Position numbers and translations under genes: made by a program
The notes under the pieces: model-generated
The model's input: only the letters and a program-made list of their open reading frames with translations
What the model was told of the DNA's origin: nothing
The model's database searches: none
Shown here: positions 53,506-62,877 of the stretch, in pieces
Numbering within the stretch: position 1 is the stretch's first letter
Layout of the letters: every line of letters begins with the position of its first letter
Origin: Seonamhaeicola sp. S2-3
GTDB taxonomy: Bacteria; Bacteroidota; Bacteroidia; Flavobacteriales; Flavobacteriaceae
DNA length: 64,000 nucleotides
Direction: 5' to 3'
NCBI RefSeq assembly: GCF_001971785.1
Contig: NZ_CP019389.1
Span: 1,437,001-1,501,000 of the forward strand

Positions 53506-54972
53506 ATGATATCATTAAAATCTGCTTTAGCCAAACCATTTGCAAAACGCGTTTATAAAAGCATTCAAAAGTGGGCTAATAACCCCGTAAAAACTCAAGA
53601 AAAAGTTTTTCAAGAGTTAATATCTACTGCAACTAAAACGCAGTTTGGTAAAGACCATGACTTTATTAGCATAAACTCGCATAAAGACTTTGTTAAGCGT
53701 GTTCCTGTGCGTGATTACGAAGCTCTTAAACCTTATGTAGAACAGGTTGTTGCTGGTAAAGAAGACATACTTTGGACAGGAAAACCCATTTATTTTGCTA
53801 AAACCTCAGGAACCACATCTGGTGCTAAATATATTCCCATTACAAAAGAAAGTATGCCAAGTCATATAAAGGCTGCCAGAAATGCTATTTTAATGTATAT
53901 ACATGAAACTGGAAACACAAAGTTTGTAAATGGTAAAATGATTTTTCTTCAAGGGAGCCCTATTTTAAAAGAACAAAACGGTATAAAATTAGGTAGGCTT
54001 TCTGGTATAGTAGCGCATTATGTACCCAAATATCTTCAGAAAAACAGATTGCCCTCTTGGGAGACTAATTGTATTGAAGACTGGGAAACCAAAGTAGATG
54101 CCATTGTTGAGGAAACACTTCCAGAAAATATGACTATCATATCTGGAATTCCATCATGGGTTCAAATGTATTTTGAAAAATTGCAACAAAAAACAGGGAA
54201 AAAAGTTGGAGACATTTTTAAAAACTTCAATCTTTTCATCTTTGGAGGCGTAAATTATGAACCCTACAGAGCTAAATTTGAAAGCTTAATAGGAAGAAAA
54301 GTTGATAGTATAGAATTATATCCAGCTAGCGAAGGTTTTTTTGCATTTCAAGATAAGCAAAACCAAAAAGGCATGTTGCTTCAATTAAATTCAGGTATTT
54401 TTTATGAATTTATAAAAGCCGATGAGTTTTTTAATGAAAACCCAAAACGTATTACCATAAAAGATGTAGAAGTTGGTGTAAATTATGTAATGATAATTTC
54501 TACAAATGCAGGTCTTTGGGCTTATAATATTGGTGATACGGTTCAGTTTACTTCAACAAAACCTTATAGAGTTATTGTTTCTGGTAGAATAAAACATTTT
54601 ATTTCAGCTTTTGGAGAACACGTTATTGGTAAAGAGGTAGAACAAGCCATTCAAGAAGCTACTGCTAATACAGACATTAGCGTAACAGAATTTACAGTAG
54701 CTCCTCAAATTAATCCAAAAGAAGGATTACCATATCACGAATGGTTTATAGAATTTGAAAAACAACCAAAAGACCTTTCTGCTTTTGCAAAAAAAATAGA
54801 TGAATCACTTCAAAAACAAAACACTTATTATTTTGATTTAATAGAAGGTAAAGTGCTTCAAACACTCAAAATTACCCCAGTTAAGAAAGACGGGTTTAAA
54901 AACTATATGAAATCTATTGGTAAATTGGGGGGCAAAACAAACTTCCTAGACTATCTAACGATAGAAAAATAG
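53506..54972 (+). CDS. GH3 family acyl-adenylate-forming enzyme
   Basis: 488 residues. It resembles the GH3 family (plant acyl-acid-amido synthetases and bacterial homologues): YFAKTSGTTSGAKYIPIT is the adenylating ATP loop near residue 100. FGGVNYEPYRAKFESLIGRK, LYPASEGFFAFQ and YNIGDTVQFTSTKPYRVIVS are other landmarks. It should activate a carboxylic acid as AMP ester and join it to an amine. Substrates in bacteria are unknown. Its stop is followed directly by the DUF6909 gene region. Confidence 0.9.
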   Translation: MISLKSALAKPFAKRVYKSIQKWANNPVKTQEKVFQELISTATKTQFGKDHDFISINSHKDFVKRVPVRDYEALKPYVEQVVAGKEDILWTGKPIYFAKTSGTTSGAKYIPITKESMPSHIKAARNAILMYIHETGNTKFVNGKMIFLQGSPILKEQNGIKLGRLSGIVAHYVPKYLQKNRLPSWETNCIEDWETKVDAIVEETLPENMTIISGIPSWVQMYFEKLQQKTGKKVGDIFKNFNLFIFGGVNYEPYRAKFESLIGRKVDSIELYPASEGFFAFQDKQNQKGMLLQLNSGIFYEFIKADEFFNENPKRITIKDVEVGVNYVMIISTNAGLWAYNIGDTVQFTSTKPYRVIVSGRIKHFISAFGEHVIGKEVEQAIQEATANTDISVTEFTVAPQINPKEGLPYHEWFIEFEKQPKDLSAFAKKIDESLQKQNTYYFDLIEGKVLQTLKITPVKKDGFKNYMKSIGKLGGKTNFLDYLTIEK

Positions 54973-55010
54973 TTGAGGATTTTCCGCACACAAATTAAAG
55001 CAAATAGTAT

Positions 55011-55018
55011 TATCTTTG
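55011..55018 (+). promoter_or_regulatory. Bacteroidota -7 box before the DUF6909 gene
   Basis: TATCTTTG fits TAnnTTTG exactly and lies 12 bp before the ATG at 55,030. This supports that start over a TTG at 54,973 that abuts the GH3 stop. Confidence 0.5.
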
Positions 55019-55029
55019 GCAATAAAAAA

Positions 55030-56721
55030 ATGCCAATGAGTAATAAGCACCATGAAAGAACAAGGGCTCAAGAAAGCTCTAATGCCATTGAAAGGATGTA
55101 TATTACTATGCGTCATTTATTCATACGTGGCTTTTACAAACCTATGGGAGTTTCTGGTGAAATGTTACGTAATTCTCTACTATTTTTAAGACCAGAAATT
55201 TATGGCTCAATAGGCGATGAAAAAGCTGAGTTAGAAGGCTTATTATATGTTATAGATAGACTCCCCGAAGGAATAGAAGAGTGTATGTTCATCAACTTAA
55301 CAAGTGATGAAGGCTATTCTAATTCGCATTTTAAAACAATTATTCCAGAAAAACGACGCAGAAATTGTTATAGAATAGATGATGAACAAATGAATATTGA
55401 GATTACCAGAGGGCGCTCTGAAATCTACGATATTTTAACACACCTTACCTTCCTTTTTGTAGAATCTCATAAAATAAGCAATAGAGTGCTTATTAACGAA
55501 GAAGGACTCACCACCAGAGATTGGATAAAACTAGAAAAAGCCGTTTTATCTAAAAAGAAACTTACCAATGAAGAGCGTGAGGTAGTCATTACACATACAG
55601 CAAACATTTTAGGAAGAACGTTTGATGAATTAAGAGAGGTTTACCATGAATTTGCTACACCAAAACAACCTGAAAGACTTTTACATATTGTTTATTGGTT
55701 AGGTAAATTAGCTATAGAAGAACAAATTAATAACAATAAAAGAACGGTAACCTTTAGCCCCGTTTTAAGAGAACGAATAGGGCATCACATCCACGGTGAA
55801 ATTTGGGCAAACAATATAAAAGAAATTCTTTTTAAAAATAGTTTATTAGATAGACCCATTCATATTATTAGTGCTAACATGCACAGTGTTATGAATACTC
55901 TTTTTGCACCTTCGGCTCTAAAAGCAGTAACTTCAAAAAAAGATATTTTTAATGTTTATGAGGCGTTAAGTAATAATGAAAATCAAGAGTTACGCAACAA
56001 AGTAAACACAGAAGCGCTGCGTAAAGGCATGTTGTATATTAAAGATTCATCAGGAACTAACATTGATGTCCAAATTTTTGATACAAGTAAAATAGATGTG
56101 TCTAAATTAGATATTAAAGTAAATGAATCTATTTTAAAAGAAAACAAGCCTGTTATTTTGGTAATGGACTATGCATTTGGAGAGCAAGCTTATGAAACTA
56201 TAGATGAGTTATTAAAACCATACAAACGAAACAAAAAGAACATCCACCTTAATGTAGAATCTATATCTATAATGGGTAAAGCCGGAATTTTAGAAGGAGG
56301 CAAAGGAGATATTATGATACCATCGGCTCATATTTTTGAAGGAACTGCTGATAACTATCCATTTGAAAACGAGTTAAAAAAGGAAGATTTGGTTGGAAAT
56401 GGCGTTGATGTATATGAAGGTACAATGATAACTGTTTTAGGAACTTCGCTACAGAACAAAGACATTTTAAAATTTTTCCATAAATCAACATGGAAGGTTA
56501 TAGGTTTAGAAATGGAAGGGGCGCATTATCAAAAAGCTATTCAGGCAGCTTCAAAAGTAAGAGGAAGTATATGCTCAAATGTAAAAGTAAGATACGCATA
56601 TTATGCTAGTGATAACCCCCTAGAAACAGGAGCTACATTAGCTTCTGGTGGATTAGGAACCACAGGTGTAAAACCAACATATTTAATAACAAGAACAATT
56701 TTAAAACAGATATTAAACTAA
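55030..56721 (+). CDS. DUF6909 family protein
   Basis: 563 residues from the ATG at 55,030; ATG at 55,036 is equally possible, and an open frame reaches back to a TTG at 54,973. The start RTRAQESSNAIERMYITMRH and LLFLRPEIYGSIGDE are characteristic of DUF6909. The C-terminal half resembles nucleoside phosphorylases in shape: AHIFEGTADNYPFENELKKE, GTMITVLGTSLQN and KVIGLEMEGAHYQKAI, the last like the MEGA nucleoside-binding loop. It has no signal peptide. The immediate position behind GH3 hints at a joint pathway. Function unknown. Confidence 0.75.
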   Translation: MPMSNKHHERTRAQESSNAIERMYITMRHLFIRGFYKPMGVSGEMLRNSLLFLRPEIYGSIGDEKAELEGLLYVIDRLPEGIEECMFINLTSDEGYSNSHFKTIIPEKRRRNCYRIDDEQMNIEITRGRSEIYDILTHLTFLFVESHKISNRVLINEEGLTTRDWIKLEKAVLSKKKLTNEEREVVITHTANILGRTFDELREVYHEFATPKQPERLLHIVYWLGKLAIEEQINNNKRTVTFSPVLRERIGHHIHGEIWANNIKEILFKNSLLDRPIHIISANMHSVMNTLFAPSALKAVTSKKDIFNVYEALSNNENQELRNKVNTEALRKGMLYIKDSSGTNIDVQIFDTSKIDVSKLDIKVNESILKENKPVILVMDYAFGEQAYETIDELLKPYKRNKKNIHLNVESISIMGKAGILEGGKGDIMIPSAHIFEGTADNYPFENELKKEDLVGNGVDVYEGTMITVLGTSLQNKDILKFFHKSTWKVIGLEMEGAHYQKAIQAASKVRGSICSNVKVRYAYYASDNPLETGATLASGGLGTTGVKPTYLITRTILKQILN

Positions 56722-56742
56722 CTCAAATAATATAAAAAGAAC

Positions 56743-57816
56743 ATGAGTAAAGAAGCTCCACAACCACAACAATCTGAAGAAGTAGATTTAGGGCAGTTAT
56801 TTAAGCTAATTGGGAATGCTTTTGATAGACTGTTTAAATTTATAGCTAGTATTTTTATTGGAATTTACAATGTTATAATAGCTTTGCTATCACATATTTA
56901 CAGTCGTTTAATATGGTATGTTTCTGCTGTAGTTTTAGGTGTTATTGTTGGCGTTGTAATCGATTTAAACTCTAAAAAGTTATATGGAGCCAATATGTTT
57001 ATTGAGACTAATTTTAAGTCTGCCCGTCAAGTATATGAAAATGTTAGGCAGTTTCATCAGTTGGCATATATTGATAAAGATTCTGTAGAACTTGCCAAGA
57101 AATTGAATATTCCGGTAAGTTTAGCCACAAGCTTAAAAGGTTTTTATATAGAACCAGATTTAGATGAAAATGACATAGCCGAAATGTATTCTAAGTTTTA
57201 TACACGCTTAGATTCTCTTTCACAATCACAAATGACATATGACAGATATAGAGAATCATTAACGCCATATAATTTTAAAATTCATAAAATTGGTGTTGCT
57301 TCTACTGATAAACGAATTTATGAAAAGATTGAAGCAGGATTAACAAAGCAACTTTCTAACAATACGTATTTAAAAGAATTAAAGGAGGTTGGTATTGAAA
57401 ATTTAAAAAGACAGGATGTAACGCTATCAAAGCAGATTAGTAAAACAGATTCTTTGGTTGATGAGTATTTAAAAATTAGAATAAATGAATCTAAAAAAGA
57501 ACCTGTAGCAGGTTCTGGTACTAATTTATTTATGGGTAATACTGAAGGCACTAATTTAATTGTTGATGAATCAAAAATTCTTGAAAATAAATTGCGGTTG
57601 GAAGAACTTAGAAGAGATATTAATGAGGACTTGGTTGAGAAAAAAAATGTAGTTAATGTTATTTCTAGTTTTCCAAAAACAGGTTATGATATTTCAAAAT
57701 GGACTGATAAAAAGAAATTTGTATTACCAATAGCCTTCTTTTCTATGACATTATTGTTTTTTGTTTTCCAAGGCTTAGGAAAATTCCTTAAAGATCAAAA
57801 TAAAAATAATCAATAA
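56743..57816 (+). CDS. Wzz-like chain-length determinant family protein
   Basis: 357 residues. Hydrophobic segments at about 38-75 and 325-345 bracket a long helical, extracytoplasmic part, the layout of Wzz/polysaccharide copolymerase proteins. It lacks a kinase domain. It is the first gene of the rml operon (5 bp before rmlB), which fits a role in controlling O-antigen or capsule chain length. Sequence resemblance is weak, so the call leans on topology and context. Confidence 0.6.
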   Translation: MSKEAPQPQQSEEVDLGQLFKLIGNAFDRLFKFIASIFIGIYNVIIALLSHIYSRLIWYVSAVVLGVIVGVVIDLNSKKLYGANMFIETNFKSARQVYENVRQFHQLAYIDKDSVELAKKLNIPVSLATSLKGFYIEPDLDENDIAEMYSKFYTRLDSLSQSQMTYDRYRESLTPYNFKIHKIGVASTDKRIYEKIEAGLTKQLSNNTYLKELKEVGIENLKRQDVTLSKQISKTDSLVDEYLKIRINESKKEPVAGSGTNLFMGNTEGTNLIVDESKILENKLRLEELRRDINEDLVEKKNVVNVISSFPKTGYDISKWTDKKKFVLPIAFFSMTLLFFVFQGLGKFLKDQNKNNQ

Positions 57817-57820
57817 ATTA

Positions 57821-58828
57821 ATGACTTTATTAGTTACAGGAGGAGCAGGTTTTATAGGATCTAATTTTATAGGTTATTATCTTAAAAACCATCCTCTGGT
57901 TAAAATAGTTAACTTAGATAAGCTTACCTACGCAGGAAACCTTTCAAATTTAGAAGACGTAGTAAAACACCCTAATTACACTTTTATAAAAGGCGATATT
58001 TGTAATAGGAAACTGGTAGAGGAGTTATTTGAGAAATATAAATTTCAAGGCGTTATTCACTTTGCAGCAGAATCTCATGTAGATAACTCTATAGAAAAGC
58101 CAGACGAGTTTATAAATACCAATGTTTTTGGCACGTTTAATTTAATAGATGTTGCAAAAAATCATTGGATGAACAGTCCTCAAGAATTTAAAAAAGGCTG
58201 TGAGAATAATAGATTCCATCATATCTCAACAGATGAGGTTTATGGAGCTTTAGGAGAAACAGGTTTATTTACCGAAAAAACGCCTTATGCTCCCAATAGC
58301 CCTTATAGTGCATCTAAAGCTTCGTCAGATTTTATAGTTAGAAGTTATTTTCATACCTATGGTATGAATGTGGTTACAACCAATTGCTCTAATAATTATG
58401 GACCAAAGCAGCATGATGAAAAATTAATTCCAACTATTATTAGAAAAGCCATACAAGGAGAAGATATTCCTATTTACGGAGAAGGTAAAAATGTTAGAGA
58501 TTGGTTATATGTATTAGACCACTGTAAAGGAATAGACTTAGCATTTCAAAAAGGAAAGTCAGGCGAAACATACAATATAGGAGGAAATAACGAACGTAAT
58601 AATTTGTATATAGCTAGTACAATATGCAATATTTTAGATAAGCTATTACCTAAAAAAACATCTTATAAAGAGCAAATTACTTTTGTAAAGGACAGACCAG
58701 GACATGATTTTAGATATGCTATAGATGCTTCAAAAATTGAAAAAGAATTAGGCTGGAAAGCCGAAGAGAATTTTGAAACAGGCATTGAAAAAACAATAAA
58801 TTGGTATTTAAATAAATATAAAGGCTAA
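57821..58828 (+). CDS. rfbB: dTDP-glucose 4,6-dehydratase
   Basis: 335 residues, normal for RmlB. NAD motif VTGGAGFIGSNF at the N-terminus, HFAAESHVDNSIEKPDEFI, HISTDEVYG, the catalytic YSASK and NNYGPKQ. Second step of dTDP-L-rhamnose synthesis. It starts 4 bp after the Wzz-like gene and 4 bp before rfbA. Confidence 0.96.
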   Translation: MTLLVTGGAGFIGSNFIGYYLKNHPLVKIVNLDKLTYAGNLSNLEDVVKHPNYTFIKGDICNRKLVEELFEKYKFQGVIHFAAESHVDNSIEKPDEFINTNVFGTFNLIDVAKNHWMNSPQEFKKGCENNRFHHISTDEVYGALGETGLFTEKTPYAPNSPYSASKASSDFIVRSYFHTYGMNVVTTNCSNNYGPKQHDEKLIPTIIRKAIQGEDIPIYGEGKNVRDWLYVLDHCKGIDLAFQKGKSGETYNIGGNNERNNLYIASTICNILDKLLPKKTSYKEQITFVKDRPGHDFRYAIDASKIEKELGWKAEENFETGIEKTINWYLNKYKG

Positions 58829-58832
58829 ATAA

Positions 58833-59690
58833 ATGAAGGGAATTATATTGGCTGGAGGCTCAGGAACACGTTTATATCCACTTACAAAAGTGGTGAGCAA
58901 GCAGCTTATGCCTGTTTACGATAAACCAATGATTTATTACCCATTAACAACCCTGTTATCTGCAGGTATTAATGAGATATTAATAATAACAACCCCACAA
59001 GATGTCAATAGATTTAAGGATTTACTAGGAGATGGTAGTGATTTTGGATGTAAATTTGAATATGCTATTCAAGAACAACCCAAAGGACTTGCAGAGGCCT
59101 TTCTTATAGGCGAAAAGTTTATTGGAAATGATGCTGTAGCCTTAATATTAGGTGATAATATTTTTTATGGATCGGGTTTAAAAAACACCTTAAAACAGTG
59201 TTCTAACCCCAAAGGAGGTATCATTTTCGCTTATCACGTACAAGACCCTCAAAGATATGGTGTGGTTGAATTTAATAAACAAAATAAAGCCATATCTATT
59301 GAAGAAAAGCCTTTAAAACCAAAATCAAATTATGCGGTTCCCGGTATTTATTTTTATGATAATTCAGTAGTAGACATAGCAAAAAATATTAAACCAAGTA
59401 AACGTGGTGAGCTAGAAATTACAGATGTAAATAAAGCTTATTTAAATAAAGGCTTGCTCAATGTTGAGATATTAGATAAAGGTACTGCTTGGTTAGATAC
59501 GGGTACTTTTTCATCATTGATGCAGGCATCACAATTTGTTCAAGTTATAGAAGAAAGGCAAGGATTAAAGATTGGTTGTATTGAAGAAGTGGCCTATAAA
59601 ATGGGGTTCATTAATAAAAATCAATTGCAAATTTTAGCCCAACCATTATTGAAAAGTGGATATGGTGAATACCTTCAACAGCTATTATAA
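58833..59690 (+). CDS. rfbA: Glucose-1-phosphate thymidylyltransferase
   Basis: 285 residues. The nucleotidyl transfer motif [20 protein letters not shown] opens it; [25 protein letters not shown] and [12 protein letters not shown] are typical RmlA. It makes dTDP-glucose, the first step of dTDP-L-rhamnose synthesis. Confidence 0.96.
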   Translation: MKGIILAGGSGTRLYPLTKVVSKQLMPVYDKPMIYYPLTTLLSAGINEILIITTPQDVNRFKDLLGDGSDFGCKFEYAIQEQPKGLAEAFLIGEKFIGNDAVALILGDNIFYGSGLKNTLKQCSNPKGGIIFAYHVQDPQRYGVVEFNKQNKAISIEEKPLKPKSNYAVPGIYFYDNSVVDIAKNIKPSKRGELEITDVNKAYLNKGLLNVEILDKGTAWLDTGTFSSLMQASQFVQVIEERQGLKIGCIEEVAYKMGFINKNQLQILAQPLLKSGYGEYLQQLL

Positions 59691-59698
59691 ATAAAAAT

Positions 59699-60235
59699 AT
59701 GAAGGCTGAAGAAACATATTTAAAAGGATGCTTTATTATCACTCCTAAAGTGTATGGAGATAATAGAGGTTGTTTTTATGAAAGTTTTAATACCAATACG
59801 TTTAAAGAATTAACAGGTTTAAACATAAACTTTGTTCAAGATAACGTATCTAAATCATCAAAAGGTGTTTTAAGAGGCTTACATTTTCAAAAAGGAGAAT
59901 TTGCCCAAGCAAAATTAGTACAGGTTTTAAAAGGAAAGGTTTTAGACGTTTGTGTAGATTTAAGAGAAAATTCAGAAACTTTTGGTAAGTACTTTTCATT
60001 GATTTTAGACTCTAAAAAGCACCAGCAGTTATTTATTCCTAGAGGTTTTGCTCATGGGTTTCTTGTGTTGGAAGAGGACACTATTTTTTCTTATAAATGT
60101 GATAACTTTTATAATAAAGCATCAGAATCTGGTATTATATACAACGATCCTATTTTAAACATTAATTGGGGGCTTTCTAAAGAGAACCTCATAATTTCAG
60201 AGAAAGATAAATGTTTACCCAAATTTAAACTGTAA
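59699..60235 (+). CDS. rfbC: dTDP-4-dehydrorhamnose 3,5-epimerase
   Basis: 178 residues, the normal RmlC length. DNRGCFYESFN, FVQDNVSKSSKGVLRGLHFQ with the catalytic His, and FIPRGFAHGFLVLEEDTIFS are family signatures. Third step of dTDP-L-rhamnose synthesis. Confidence 0.96.
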   Translation: MKAEETYLKGCFIITPKVYGDNRGCFYESFNTNTFKELTGLNINFVQDNVSKSSKGVLRGLHFQKGEFAQAKLVQVLKGKVLDVCVDLRENSETFGKYFSLILDSKKHQQLFIPRGFAHGFLVLEEDTIFSYKCDNFYNKASESGIIYNDPILNINWGLSKENLIISEKDKCLPKFKL

Positions 60236-60246
60236 ATTAAACGATT

Positions 60247-61119
60247 ATGGGGGTAAATGTTTTAGTAACTGGAGCCAATGGGCAGTTGGGGCGTTCTATA
60301 AAAAAGCAGGAAAACCAGTGGCCAAATTTTAGGTTTATATATACAGATTCCAAGACCTTAGATATAACAAATCAAAATGCTGTAGAAACCTTTTTTAAGA
60401 AAAACAGTATAGCCTATTGTATTAATTGTGCCGCTTATACAGCTGTTGATCAAGCCGAAAAAGACCAAGACCAAGCGTTTAAAATTAATGCACTAGGTCC
60501 AAAACACTTAGCCTTGGCCTGTAAAGCGAGTAATGCCGTTTTAATCCATATTTCTACTGATTTTGTGTTTGATGGTTGCAAAACCAGTCCTTATACCGAA
60601 AACGACACGCCCAAACCCATTAATGTGTATGGAAGAACCAAATTACAGGGCGAAAATTTTATAGTACAAACAACAGAGCAGTATATTATTATTCGTACTT
60701 CTTGGTTGTATTCGGAATATGGCCACAATTTTATGAAAACCATGTTGCGCCTATCTAAAACCCGTAGCGAAATAAGTGTGGTTAATGATCAGGTAGGAAG
60801 CCCAACCTACGCAGGCGATTTGGCCACGGCAATTTTAAAGATTATGGATAGCAAAACTATCCAATACGGATTGTACCATTACAGTAATACAGGCGAAACC
60901 AGTTGGTATGGATTTGCCAAAACTATTTTTAAGTTTGCAGGAATAGACGTAAAGCTAAGCCCTATAACATCAGTACAATACCCCACATTAGCCAAACGCC
61001 CTAAGTACAGTGTTTTAAAAAACGATAAATTGTTAGAGCAGTTTAATATTAAAGCGCCGCGGTGGGAAAGCAGTTTAAAAAAGACCCTAGGAGGGTTAAC
61101 AGAGCATAACCAGGGCTAA
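60247..61119 (+). CDS. rfbD: dTDP-4-dehydrorhamnose reductase
   Basis: 290 residues. NADPH motif VTGANGQLGRSIKK, then NCAAYTAVDQAEKD, HISTDFVFDG, the catalytic YGRTK and RTSWLYSEYGHNFMKTM. It completes dTDP-L-rhamnose. The gene ends the rml operon; the 432-bp gap after it carries IS relics. Confidence 0.95.
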   Translation: MGVNVLVTGANGQLGRSIKKQENQWPNFRFIYTDSKTLDITNQNAVETFFKKNSIAYCINCAAYTAVDQAEKDQDQAFKINALGPKHLALACKASNAVLIHISTDFVFDGCKTSPYTENDTPKPINVYGRTKLQGENFIVQTTEQYIIIRTSWLYSEYGHNFMKTMLRLSKTRSEISVVNDQVGSPTYAGDLATAILKIMDSKTIQYGLYHYSNTGETSWYGFAKTIFKFAGIDVKLSPITSVQYPTLAKRPKYSVLKNDKLLEQFNIKAPRWESSLKKTLGGLTEHNQG

Positions 61120-61170
61120 TCAAAATTTAATATTTTGCCGCATAACAAGTGTTAAATTCACAGTATAATT

Positions 61171-61192
61171 GGATCAAGACCAATTATTGGGT
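61171..61192 (+). repeat. Relic terminal repeat related to the IS at 27.4 kb
   Basis: GGATCAAGACCAATTATTGG GT matches the right end of the intact IS at 17 of 22 positions, the same level as the IS's two ends to each other. No partner end or transposase remains, so this is a solo relic or a chance match. Confidence 0.5.
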
Positions 61193-61209
61193 TTAGGCAA
61201 TAATCAAAC

Positions 61210-61235
61210 TGACCCGTCCTAAAATAGCTATACAG
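61210..61235 (+). repeat. Second possible relic IS end
   Basis: Begins TGACCCGTCCTAAAATAGCT. It shares CCCGTCCTRAAATA with the minus strand at 37,837-37,860. Weak evidence. Confidence 0.3.
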
Positions 61236-61551
61236 GTTAATAAATAAATCCTGATATAAATGGGCTATAACGTAATATTATTTGGTTAATAATTTCGAGA
61301 GAAAAACAAAACAAATCTTGTAAGTATTGGTAAAGACTAGATGAAGAGTAAAAATGATTTAATTATCAGATTCATCTTGTTAAGACTTCTAATTATGTTA
61401 CTTTTGCACAGCGACCTAAGTATTCGGTTTTGTGCGTTTAAAGATTTGCCTTGATGGAGACAAGTATGGGCAAGTTTATTTTAAACGTGTTTAACTATTT
61501 AATTTTTATGGATTAGTGCAAAATTTTTTTCCAAAAAAACAAAAAAACAAA

Positions 61552-62877
61552 ATGAAATCAGATGGATTTAAAAAGTATGCTAGTAATACTTTTTGGATGA
61601 CATTTGAGAAAATAATTAGATTAACAATTAATCTTTTTGTTGGGGTTTGGTTAGCTAGGTACCTTGGCCCTAGTGAATTTGGTCTTTTAAATTTTGGGAT
61701 TGCTATTGTAACAGTTTTTTTACCAATAGTTAACTTTGGACTTCAAGGTATTCTAGTTAAGGAACTTTTTGATAATCCAGAAAATAAAAACACTATTCTA
61801 GGAACATCTTTTGTTTTAAAGTTGGTTGTTTCAATAATCGTTGTCCTTTTAATTTTTTTTTCGGGTTTTTTTTATCAATTACATTTATATTCAAATGATT
61901 TAGAAAAAAATGTTGTATTACTTGTTTCTCTATCCCTTTTGTTTCAACCTTTTTTAGTAATTGATTGTTGGTACGAATCTCAAGCAAACACCAAGATTCC
62001 TTCTATATTAAAAACTCTGTTTTTTGTTGTTGTTTCTGTTATCAAGGTTTTATTTATTCTTAAACAATCGTCGTTAGTTAGTTTTGCTGTTTTATATAGT
62101 GTAGAAGGCTTTTTTGTCGCGTTTGCTGTTTTAATGGCATATTTAAAAGATGGAGGGTCTGTATTTAAGTGGACTTTTAGTGTTGTTGTTCTTAAGGATT
62201 TAACAAAAAAGTCTTGGTTACTGGTTTTCTCCAGCATTTCAGCTGTAATCTATTTAAAAATTGATCAGGTCATGATTGGCTCAATGGTTTCCGATGAAGA
62301 GTTGGGTTTTTATTCAGCGGCAGTAAGGTTTTCAGAAGCTTGGTATTTTATACCAACTATAGTGTTGAATGCTTTATTTCCTGCTATTTTGAGTGCAAAA
62401 AATCAAGGATTTGAAAAATATTCGTTGAGGCTTCAGCAACTTTGTGATTTCCTTTTTTTAGGTTCATTTACACTAGCTTTAGTGGTGACTTTTGTTGCGA
62501 AATTTGTTATTATATTGTTTTATGGAATAGATTACAGTGCATCGGTTGTCATATTACAAATTCATATATGGGCTGCTATCTTTGTTTTTCTAAGAGCTGT
62601 ATTAAGTAAATGGTTAATAGCTGAGGGTAAATACAAATTTTCTCTTATTTCTCAGTTGTCAGGAGCCATTATAAATGTGTTATTGAATTTATTATTAATA
62701 CCTTTATATGGCGGTTCTGGAGCGGCTATAGCAACAATAATATCCTATTCAGTGGCATCTTTTTTTATTCTTGGCTTTTTTAAGGAAACTAAACCAGTAT
62801 TTTTGTTTTTTGTGAAATCTTTTGTCGCTCCCATTCGTATAATATTTAATTATGAGGAATACTTTAAAAAAAATTAG
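61552..62877 (+). CDS. Oligosaccharide flippase (Wzx-type)
   Basis: 441 residues from the ATG at 61,552; a GTG at 61,516 would only add a Lys-rich stretch. About 12 hydrophobic segments and the polysaccharide-synthesis flippase pattern LFVGVWLARYLGPSEFGLLN near the start; the end has GGSGAAIATIISYSVASFFI. It moves undecaprenyl-linked sugar units across the inner membrane. The following gene overlaps it by 26 nt. Confidence 0.92.
   Translation: MKSDGFKKYASNTFWMTFEKIIRLTINLFVGVWLARYLGPSEFGLLNFGIAIVTVFLPIVNFGLQGILVKELFDNPENKNTILGTSFVLKLVVSIIVVLLIFFSGFFYQLHLYSNDLEKNVVLLVSLSLLFQPFLVIDCWYESQANTKIPSILKTLFFVVVSVIKVLFILKQSSLVSFAVLYSVEGFFVAFAVLMAYLKDGGSVFKWTFSVVVLKDLTKKSWLLVFSSISAVIYLKIDQVMIGSMVSDEELGFYSAAVRFSEAWYFIPTIVLNALFPAILSAKNQGFEKYSLRLQQLCDFLFLGSFTLALVVTFVAKFVIILFYGIDYSASVVILQIHIWAAIFVFLRAVLSKWLIAEGKYKFSLISQLSGAIINVLLNLLLIPLYGGSGAAIATIISYSVASFFILGFFKETKPVFLFFVKSFVAPIRIIFNYEEYFKKN

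Larger units (their letters stand above)
61120..61551. other. 432-bp intergenic stretch with IS relics before the flippase gene
   Basis: No gene is visible. Between rfbD and the flippase the sequence holds an IS-end-like 22-mer (61171-61192) and a CCCGTCCT-type motif (61210-61235), so it looks like a decayed insertion site. A new transcript for the flippase operon probably starts in its right half. The motif TTACTTTTGC near 61,398 resembles a -7 box but no matching -33 box is clear. Confidence 0.5.
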
